DNA from: Pseudomonas matsuisoli
GTDB lineage: Bacteria > Pseudomonadota > Gammaproteobacteria > Pseudomonadales > Pseudomonadaceae
DNA: 64,000 nucleotides
Assembly (NCBI RefSeq): GCF_014647635.1
Contig: NZ_BMPO01000002.1
Coordinates: forward strand, 310,001 to 374,000
Reading direction: 5' to 3'
How positions within the stretch are numbered: position 1 is the stretch's first letter; each line of letters opens with the position of its first letter. The translations under genes and the position numbers were made by a program. This document shows, in pieces, positions 1 through 6,870 of this stretch. Under the pieces are notes generated by a model, which saw nothing but the letters and a program-made list of their open reading frames with translations, did no database searches and was not told the DNA's origin.

Positions 1-2478
1 GGCAAGTACGGATTTTCCCACCTCGAAGGCGAATTGCAGCACACGTCGAAAGCACCAGACGACAAGGAAGCCCGCGAGCAGGCCGCAGCATTGGGTATCG
101 TCTGGGAGCGCCCGGAGAACGATAAACGTACCGCACAAGAAATCATCGATGGCGATCCGCTGTTGAAGAACCTCGGCAACCAAAGCGGTATCAAGGACAT
201 GCTCAAAGAGCGTGTCGGCGACTTCGAGAATGATGCCGACGCGGCGTTCCGCGCCTCGCAGGTGCTTGAACATATCGAAACACATGATGCAGACGGCAAG
301 GTGCTCTCGGGCGGCGACGTCGGCAATGGCAGCATCAATGGCTTCACGAAGGGCGGCGAGGCGAAGAACGGCACCGAAGCGGGCCGCTTGCAGGATTTCG
401 GCAAGTACGGCTTCTCTAGCCTCAAGGCGCCGGAACCTACCGATGACAGCCGGATCGACTTCGAGCGGGAGACGGCTGGCCTGCCACCCGCGAGTGAGCT
501 GGACATCGGCAACCTCGAAACGACCACCACGGACGCCAATGACAAGAACAAGAAACTCACCGTCAGCGAGATGACGTGGCAGACCTTGATGAAGGACTGG
601 AAGACCGGCATCGACAACGGCACCATCGCCAAGGACGACGACCGCGCCAAGATGTACAACGCCCTGCGCGCGCAGGCGGCCAGCGAGAACGGGCTCGACA
701 TGGTCACGCTGGACATGTCCATGGGGCAGAGCACCGGCAAGACCAATGGCAGCGACTTCGACTCCATCATCGATCGGGAAAAGGTCAACGAGCAGGTCGC
801 TGAACTGTTCGGCTCAGAAAGCGTGCAGAAGGATTTCCTCGCGTCTCAGAAAAAAGCCACCGATGCGCTCCCGGACAAGGACGGTGTACGGCAGAAACTC
901 GAGGACACCGCCTTCTCCGAGGAGTACTCGCGCTACATCGCCGATCTAAAGGAAAACGGCAAGGGTGAACTGGCCGAAGCCGACATCAACAAGACCTATG
1001 CGTCGCTGGCCGCTTTCGATCCCGACAAGGCGGCTCAGTTCTCGCAGCACATGATGATCGACGCGACCACCATGGACCTGGACAAGTTGATGTCTGATCC
1101 GTCGCTTATCAGTGATGACAACACGGCGCTGGCGACTCAGGACACGATCAAGACGCTGCTGACCGCGCTGAAGAAAGGCGGCGTCGATCTGCCCCGTCGC
1201 ACCGTCGAGACAGAACGCTTCGTGCAGGAGTTTCTGGGCAATAAGCAAACGGCCAAGGCCTTCGGCGATGCGTTGAAGGAGCTGGGCGCGACCTTCGCGA
1301 AGAACGGCACGGTGACGTCGGATGACATCAACAAGGTCATGAGCAAGGACGTCTACAAGACGCTGGGTGAGGGCGCCCAGGGCAGTATGCTCAAGACCAT
1401 CACCGAGTTGAACGCTAACGGTGCGCTGGGCTCGGCCGGCGGAATGATCTCGCTGGCCTCGGGTATCTATCAGCTTGCAGGCAAGGGCGGCACGCTGGCG
1501 GATACGCCAGAAGAGCGCCTGGCGATCGCCAAGGACTTCGTCAGCGTATTGGGTGCGGGGCAGCACTTCGTCAATCTTGGCAGCAACATTTACGACAGCC
1601 TGAAGGGCACCCAAGTCAATCAGATGCTGGGCTTGGACAAATCGCTACCGCAGATTTTTGGCAAAGACGCACCTGAAGGAAAGGGTCGAAACATCAGTCT
1701 CGTCGACGGAGAGGTCAAGAAGCTGTTCGAGGACTTCAACGCGGCTGTAGATGCTGCGCCTATCGACAGCAAGGAAAAGCTGACTGAAAAGCTCAACATG
1801 TCCGACGACCAACTGAACAAGATCAACGAAGGTTTCCGCGACGGGTTCGCCAAGAACCCGGGCCTCAACGGCAGTACACCTACAACGCGCGGTATCTCAG
1901 CGTTCCTACGAGTGATGGATGCTGGCGCGAACACCTTCACGGGTGCAGCAGACGTGGTCCTTGGCGGGTTGAAGATCAAATCGGCATCCGATACGGGCGA
2001 CAAAGTCGGTATTGCCCAGGGCGCGATTACAGTAGCCGCGGGCGCCTTTAACCTTGCCGGGGGCGGCGCGCAAATGGCGGCGCTGATGGGCGTCAATGCC
2101 GCCCGTGCCCTTGCCGGACCGCTGCTATGGGCGGGCGCAGCGCTCACTGTGGCTTTGACGCCGTTCCTCATCGTTGAGGACATCAAGCACAACAACCGCA
2201 TGGACGCGCACCGCGACGACCTCAATCAACTGTTCACGGACCTGGATGCCCAGGGGCTGCTGAAAGAGGACGGTCTGGAACGCTACGAATTTCTCGACAG
2301 CTATATGTACAACTACGCCCAGCGCGACGCTCCGGACGACAAGAGCATCTTCGAGTATCGCGAGGAGGAATATGCGTTCTATAGCGACGAGGGGCATCTG
2401 CCTGAAGCCGGGTGGGATGACGTCAAGCACGAGGACTACAAAGGCGACGGCAATAACCTTGAAACGCAAATGGCGTAG
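1..2478 (+). CDS. hrpK: HrpK-like type III secretion translocator/effector (5' end outside window)
   Basis: The frame is open from base 1, so the N-terminus lies outside the window and the TTG at 34 is only an internal codon. The visible part is about 825 residues, acidic and glycine/aspartate rich. The motif GKYGFS occurs at bases 1-18 and again at 400-417, so the N-terminal part appears to be built of tandem units of about 133 residues. The second unit contains an EF-hand-like stretch (HDADGKVLSGGDVGNG). The C-terminal third has hydrophobic, glycine/alanine-rich segments (about 1990-2180) and then a soluble acidic tail, as in HrpK-type proteins. P. syringae HrpK1 is a putative T3SS translocator. 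The next gene encodes a T3SS export-gate protein, which supports the assignment. The family call is by recognition, not alignment; a generic T3SS effector is the alternative. Confidence 0.7.
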   Translation, partial: GKYGFSHLEGELQHTSKAPDDKEAREQAAALGIVWERPENDKRTAQEIIDGDPLLKNLGNQSGIKDMLKERVGDFENDADAAFRASQVLEHIETHDADGKVLSGGDVGNGSINGFTKGGEAKNGTEAGRLQDFGKYGFSSLKAPEPTDDSRIDFERETAGLPPASELDIGNLETTTTDANDKNKKLTVSEMTWQTLMKDWKTGIDNGTIAKDDDRAKMYNALRAQAASENGLDMVTLDMSMGQSTGKTNGSDFDSIIDREKVNEQVAELFGSESVQKDFLASQKKATDALPDKDGVRQKLEDTAFSEEYSRYIADLKENGKGELAEADINKTYASLAAFDPDKAAQFSQHMMIDATTMDLDKLMSDPSLISDDNTALATQDTIKTLLTALKKGGVDLPRRTVETERFVQEFLGNKQTAKAFGDALKELGATFAKNGTVTSDDINKVMSKDVYKTLGEGAQGSMLKTITELNANGALGSAGGMISLASGIYQLAGKGGTLADTPEERLAIAKDFVSVLGAGQHFVNLGSNIYDSLKGTQVNQMLGLDKSLPQIFGKDAPEGKGRNISLVDGEVKKLFEDFNAAVDAAPIDSKEKLTEKLNMSDDQLNKINEGFRDGFAKNPGLNGSTPTTRGISAFLRVMDAGANTFTGAADVVLGGLKIKSASDTGDKVGIAQGAITVAAGAFNLAGGGAQMAALMGVNAARALAGPLLWAGAALTVALTPFLIVEDIKHNNRMDAHRDDLNQLFTDLDAQGLLKEDGLERYEFLDSYMYNYAQRDAPDDKSIFEYREEEYAFYSDEGHLPEAGWDDVKHEDYKGDGNNLETQMA

Positions 2479-2590
2479 TGCTGGCGTGACAGTTTTGGGG
2501 GTGTCAGCGGTGGAAGCCCCTCGGGATTCCACCCTACGTTCGGAGATGTGGGCGATACCTTCAACGCCAACACACCGAGCGAAAGCGCTT

Positions 2591-2671
2591 CTGTAGGAGC
2601 CAGCTTGCTGGCGATGCTTTTACAACGCGAATTGCCAGCAAGCTGATCGCAGCCCGGCTGGCTCCTACAGA
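2591..2671. repeat. Paired REP palindromes (BIME)
   Basis: Two inverted copies of the Pseudomonas REP core (TGTAGGAGCCAGCTTGCTGG and its complement ending in GGCTGGCTCCTACAG) lie between hrpK and sctU. The right copy carries an insertion-like variant (AAGCTGATCGCAGCCCGGCTGGC split by the loop). Such pairs usually act as transcription attenuators or gyrase/IHF sites. A shorter GTGGAA...TTCCAC palindrome lies just upstream, at about 2510-2533. Confidence 0.8.
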
Positions 2672-2725
2672 AGCTAAGGCCGGCATTGACCGAATGCTTT
2701 TTCCATCCAGCAACCATCGTCATCC

Positions 2726-3772
2726 ATGAGCGACAAGAGCGAAGAGAAATCCCAGCCGGCTTCCGAGAAGAAGCTGCGCGAGGCACGGCAAAAAGGTCAG
2801 CTTGCCAAAAGCCAGGACATGGTCACTGGGATGGTCATTCTGATCTGTACGCTATGCGTCACGTGGCTGCTATCGGATATCGAGGCACGTGTACGCAGCT
2901 TCGTGCTCCTCGTTGGCCAGATCTACATCGAACCCTTCGACAGCGTATGGCCACGCCTGCAAGGCGAGGCCATTGGCATCCTGTTGGCGTCATCGGTGCC
3001 TATCCTGGCCGCGACGGTCATAACGGTCCTTTTGACCAATATCGCCACCATGCGCGGAATGGTCTTTACCGTAGAACCGATCAAGCCTGATCCAAAACGC
3101 ATCGATCCGGTTTCGGGTTTCAAGCGCATGTTTTCGATGCGCAGCTTTATCGAATTCCTCAAGACGCTGTTCAAGGTCATGGCCCTCGCCGTGGCGTTCG
3201 TCATCGTCTATCGCAGCGGTTTGCAAACCTTGATGGAGTCGTCGCGCTGCGGCCCAACCTGCATTTATTCCTCCTTCACCGGCTTGCTGACACCGCTGAT
3301 CGTCACCGCCGTGTTGGCGTTTCTGATCGTTGGCGCCATTGACGTGCTCATGCAGCGCTGGCTTTTCGAACGCGAAATGCGCATGACGAAAAGCGAGCAG
3401 AAGCGCGAGCACAAGGACTCGGACGGCGATCCGCAGATCAAACGAGAACGCCGCAAACTTCGTCAGGAAATGCAGCATTCCACGTCCAAGGTGGGCATCG
3501 AACAGGCATCGTTGGTTATCGGCCGCCCAGGGGGCTGGGCCGTCGGCTTGCGTTACGAGCGCGGCAAGACACCAGTACCCGTCGTGGTTTGCCGGGCCGC
3601 GCCCGATCAGTCGGCTGGCCTGCTCGAGCGGGCCCATGCGCTGGGTTTGCCGCAAGCGCAGGACGCCGAATTGGCCGAGGGGATCGCCCAGCGCGCGGTC
3701 GCCGGAAGCCCGCTGCCAGACCGTTATTTTCAGCGTGTCGCCGACATTCTGGTGGCCGCACGACTGATTTGA
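2726..3772 (+). CDS. sctU: Type III secretion export-gate switch protein SctU/HrcU, NPTH motif absent
   Basis: A 348-residue FlhB/YscU/HrcU-family protein of the inner-membrane T3SS export apparatus. The N-terminus has the typical basic amphipathic motif (EKKLREARQKGQLAKSQD). Four hydrophobic segments follow at about 33-52, 83-108, 148-163 and 185-209, then the cytoplasmic linker (EHKDSDGDPQIK). The family normally autocleaves at NPTH just before a conserved GxRYxxGxTPxP block. Here that block is present (GLRYERGKTPVPVV), but the NPTH position reads R267-P268-G269-G270, so the cyclising asparagine is missing. Flanking residues stay in frame and in register to the normal C-terminus (PDRYFQRVADIL), so this is substitution rather than a frameshift. 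It lies between hrpK and the LysM gene. The family call is secure; whether the protein is functional is not known from sequence. Confidence 0.9.
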   Translation: MSDKSEEKSQPASEKKLREARQKGQLAKSQDMVTGMVILICTLCVTWLLSDIEARVRSFVLLVGQIYIEPFDSVWPRLQGEAIGILLASSVPILAATVITVLLTNIATMRGMVFTVEPIKPDPKRIDPVSGFKRMFSMRSFIEFLKTLFKVMALAVAFVIVYRSGLQTLMESSRCGPTCIYSSFTGLLTPLIVTAVLAFLIVGAIDVLMQRWLFEREMRMTKSEQKREHKDSDGDPQIKRERRKLRQEMQHSTSKVGIEQASLVIGRPGGWAVGLRYERGKTPVPVVVCRAAPDQSAGLLERAHALGLPQAQDAELAEGIAQRAVAGSPLPDRYFQRVADILVAARLI

Positions 3773-3885
3773 TTCACGCGTCCGCTCAGGTCTCAGCGCT
3801 GGAGCATTGAGTGAGCGCAACGCACAGCCGGACTTGAACAGGCACTACAACCCATCGGCCCGCGGTACAGGCGGCCCGTTGTCCT

Positions 3886-3922
3886 AGGTCGGCAGACGCT
3901 AGGCGGCGAAAGCCTCGAGGCC
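3886..3922. repeat. Short repeat unit (GGCGAAAGCCTCGAGGC) upstream of the LysM gene
   Basis: The segment upstream of the LysM gene contains GGCGAAAGCCTCGAGGC with a 10-bp perfect palindrome, GCCTCGAGGC. A near copy (GGCGAACGCCTCGAGGC) lies between the LysM gene and ligD. Both sit a few tens of bases before a start codon. No clear hrp box (GGAACC-N15/16-CCACNNA) was found here by eye. Confidence 0.5.
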
Positions 3923-3945
3923 TCTTTGCTAGAAGGAGTGTTCCC

Positions 3946-6792
3946 ATGGCTATGCTTATCGATGATTCAGGTGCGCGTCGTGTCGCGGGCGGCGTCGTTC
4001 CGCCGCAACCACAACAGGAGCGCGACCGCTTTCGCGTCGCCGTTCGGCAAGCACTTTTGGAGCGGGCGACCGCAACCGATGACGAGCGCTTGAAGACGTC
4101 CCAGCCGCAGGAGCGCATGGTCGTCGTGGAGAAGGGGGATCATCTCGAGGGAATCGCTGAGGCGCACGACGTCGATGTCGAGGACGTCGAGTACTTCAAT
4201 CCGCAGCTGGAAGATCCTGACCATATCGAAGTAGGGGAGGTGCTCTTCCTGCCGCCGCCGTCGCCAGGCGAACTGGCGACGCACCCAGATGGCGTCGCAT
4301 TGTTTCGCGATGATCTGTACCAACGTGGGAACGCCGTCGAATATTCCGATGCCGGCGAGATCGACCACGACGTCGAGATAGAAGGTTTGACCGCAGACGT
4401 GGGCGAATTCCTCGACGCGTTACCGCCGGAGCAGCGTGACACGGCCGCCCAGCAGCTTTTCGATGAAGACTGGACGGATGCGGGGCCGGCGCAGATGGCG
4501 GTCGAGGCCGCAGCAGAGCGGTGCGGTATCACGCTGGAAGAGTCCTCGCACGCAGGCCCAGAGGTCGAGCAAGCAGCACGGCAAATTCTGGTGGATGTCG
4601 GTAACCATGCCGAGCCCGATGAAGCGCTGGCGGCGCTGGATGAGGCATATGGCACTGCGACGCCTGAGGTGAAAAGGGCGCTCTTGCAGGCGCCTGGGAC
4701 GCAAGAGGTGATCGACGCTGCAGCGGCGCATGCGATATCGGCGTTGTCCGAGCCGCTGGATGGTGCCGTCGGGCAAAGCGCCGAAGAGCTGCAGATGGCT
4801 CAGCGCATCAACGACATGTCGATGACGCTTGCGCCGGAGATCCGTACGGCACTGTTCGAATCATTCGTGCCGGCATTGCAGCAAGCGCAATACCATGCGT
4901 CACAAACCGACGAGCCGATGATGATCGGGACCGAAGGCACCCGCCTGATGTTCGATGCCATCGAGCGTCTGGACCCCGAGCGTGACAAGTCGTCGATAGA
5001 AGGGCTGGCGGAGGTAGGCATCTACCACATGAACGTCATTCCACCCGAACTGGGTCACGGCGGGTTACTGGCGTACTTCATGTCGCTGGCTTCCAACAGT
5101 GGCTCCAGCAGCGGTGACAACATCGTTCTCAAGCAGGATCTCATGCCGCGCCTCGAGCAATACGACCAGGAGGTCGGTAACCGAATCGAGACCTATGAGA
5201 CAACCCTGCTTGAGCTCTCCTGGCGCGCGCAGAATGGCGGTAGTGTCATGACCGAGGACCAACTCGACAAAGCGATCGACGAGTACACAGCCGACAATTC
5301 TGCCTGGGCGAATGACCTAGAAGAACAGCGTCAGGCAATCGCCCAAGATGGTGAACGTTATCTGGAAGAGTTGGCGCTCCTTGAAAGCTACTATCCGAAA
5401 CTGTTCGAAGAGGACGGCGGTTCACTGTCGGATCGGGTAAAGCAGCTGGACAATACCGCCGACGAAGAGATCGCGGCGCGCTTTATCGAACATCTCGACA
5501 ACCCGAACGCGACGACCGCGATGCGCATGGCGATCGAAGAGAAGCCAGAGCTGCTGAACGACCCAGTATCCATGAGGCTGATCGGTCAGTACGGGAAAAT
5601 AACCGACCGTGGCCGGAAGCTCGCGGAAGAGCTAACCACGCTGTTCATTCAGCATGAAATTGCGCCCACGATGACAGGTCTCGATGTCAACGACCCTGCG
5701 AGTCGGCAGGCCCTGTTCGATAAGCTCGACAAACTCAAGAATTCGCCATTCCGAAGCTTGATTGGGGTCAAGGAAGGGACGCTGGACGAGGCGTTGAAAG
5801 CGGTCAAGGCAACGATACCGGAGTCTGGCACGATCTCGCCGAAGGATTTGAAGGGCAAACTGGCCGAGATGGACAAGAAATTGTCCGGCATCCGCGGTTT
5901 TGAAGCGGGTTCAGCGGGAGGCCATGCACTGCGTTACATCGGTGCACTCAGTGCAACTGCGGGCCTGGTCAATTCGCTTACCGTGGCGCAGGGCGACCCG
6001 GTCTACTATGGCAAGGCTTTTCTGGAGACGGCGGGCCTCGTTCAGAAAGGCGTGGAAATCGGTGGTGTATACACCGATGCCATCAAGAACTCAGAGCTCT
6101 ACGACAAGATCGGCAGCAGCCGTAAACCCGCCGTCAAAGCGCTTGGAGCGGTCACGTCGCTGTTCGACCTGTATACCGCTTCTACCTATCTCACCCCGGA
6201 GAACAAGGATTACGGCGCGGCCGCGCTCTATACCGCTTCGGCCGGCGGCGGGTTCATGGCCGCGGTAGGGACCGGAACCTGGGCAGGACCGGTAGGCCTG
6301 GGTATTTCACTGATCGCGACAGCAGGCATCATTCAATACGACCGGGTAAAAAAATCGAATCATTTCGATAACGATGCCACGGCGAAATTCTTCGAGAATG
6401 CCGGTTTCGATACGGACGTCGCCAAGGCGCTGTCGGACCAGAGTGGTGACGGTTACAACGTCCTGCCGTTACTGGCGCGCTATGCCGAGGCGCAAGACCT
6501 CAATCTGGCTGACCCCACCGATCAGGCGCAATTCGCCAATTGGCTGAATACGATGGCGCCTGAAAGTCTTGCCGCACTGCGCGACAACCTTCACCACGTC
6601 CTCGACGAAAAAAACAACGATGTAGAAAGCTTTCCGGCGGAGGATGAAGAGAGCGACCGGATCTTCCGGGAAAACCTGGACGATCTGCTCTACAGCACCA
6701 AGCCGGTCATCGAGGATGGAAAGGGCCACCCACGCTCCTTCGCCCAGCTCGACATGACGCTCGAGGTGCTTGGTATCCAGCCGTTGGCGTGA
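3946..6792 (+). CDS. Large LysM-domain protein associated with type III secretion
   Basis: A 948-residue acidic protein starting at ATG 3946, with a strong AGAAGGAG ribosome site. There is no Sec signal peptide, as expected of a T3SS substrate. A LysM-like module (VVVEKGDHLEGIAEAHDVDV to EVGEVLFLPPP) spans about residues 58-104 and would bind peptidoglycan or another GlcNAc polymer. The middle (about 130-640) is helical and rich in Glu, Asp and Ala with no domain I recognise. Residues about 650-800 hold alternating hydrophobic Gly/Ala-rich segments (GALSATAGLV, ASAGGGFMAAVGTGTWAGPV, GLGISLIATAGII) followed by YDRVKKSNHFDND. This resembles the C-terminal layout of the HrpK-like protein upstream. 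Position just after sctU suggests a secreted T3SS accessory such as a translocator or wall-remodelling factor. The precise role is inferred only. Confidence 0.6.
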   Translation: MAMLIDDSGARRVAGGVVPPQPQQERDRFRVAVRQALLERATATDDERLKTSQPQERMVVVEKGDHLEGIAEAHDVDVEDVEYFNPQLEDPDHIEVGEVLFLPPPSPGELATHPDGVALFRDDLYQRGNAVEYSDAGEIDHDVEIEGLTADVGEFLDALPPEQRDTAAQQLFDEDWTDAGPAQMAVEAAAERCGITLEESSHAGPEVEQAARQILVDVGNHAEPDEALAALDEAYGTATPEVKRALLQAPGTQEVIDAAAAHAISALSEPLDGAVGQSAEELQMAQRINDMSMTLAPEIRTALFESFVPALQQAQYHASQTDEPMMIGTEGTRLMFDAIERLDPERDKSSIEGLAEVGIYHMNVIPPELGHGGLLAYFMSLASNSGSSSGDNIVLKQDLMPRLEQYDQEVGNRIETYETTLLELSWRAQNGGSVMTEDQLDKAIDEYTADNSAWANDLEEQRQAIAQDGERYLEELALLESYYPKLFEEDGGSLSDRVKQLDNTADEEIAARFIEHLDNPNATTAMRMAIEEKPELLNDPVSMRLIGQYGKITDRGRKLAEELTTLFIQHEIAPTMTGLDVNDPASRQALFDKLDKLKNSPFRSLIGVKEGTLDEALKAVKATIPESGTISPKDLKGKLAEMDKKLSGIRGFEAGSAGGHALRYIGALSATAGLVNSLTVAQGDPVYYGKAFLETAGLVQKGVEIGGVYTDAIKNSELYDKIGSSRKPAVKALGAVTSLFDLYTASTYLTPENKDYGAAALYTASAGGGFMAAVGTGTWAGPVGLGISLIATAGIIQYDRVKKSNHFDNDATAKFFENAGFDTDVAKALSDQSGDGYNVLPLLARYAEAQDLNLADPTDQAQFANWLNTMAPESLAALRDNLHHVLDEKNNDVESFPAEDEESDRIFRENLDDLLYSTKPVIEDGKGHPRSFAQLDMTLEVLGIQPLA

Positions 6793-6804
6793 TGCCGTAC
6801 CGAC

Positions 6805-6860
6805 GGACGTAGGCGAACGCCTCGAGGCGAGCCGTTTCTAACGAGAGACGATCGAATCGA
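6805..6860 (+). repeat. Second CTCGAGG palindromic repeat, upstream of ligD
   Basis: Contains GGCGAACGCCTCGAGGC, a near copy of the element at about 3901-3920, with a 12-bp perfect palindrome CGCCTCGAGGCG. A further CGAGGCG lies about 35 bases downstream, followed by TTTTT, so a long-loop hairpin could pair CGCCTCG with the CGAGGCG that also supplies the ligD ribosome site. It could be a terminator for the LysM gene or a control element for ligD. Confidence 0.35.
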
Positions 6861-6870
6861 GGCGTTTTTC

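Noticed and set aside
946..1614. 222-residue open frame antisense to hrpK
   Set aside because: It is a shadow frame opposite a gene with clear protein features. The translation is Arg/Gln/Leu rich without any recognisable motif.
2510..2540. Possible hrp box before sctU (GGAAGC...CCACCCTA)
   Set aside because: The spacing between half-sites is about 11 bases instead of 15-16. The sequence is a GTGGAA/TTCCAC palindrome also found at about 13267.
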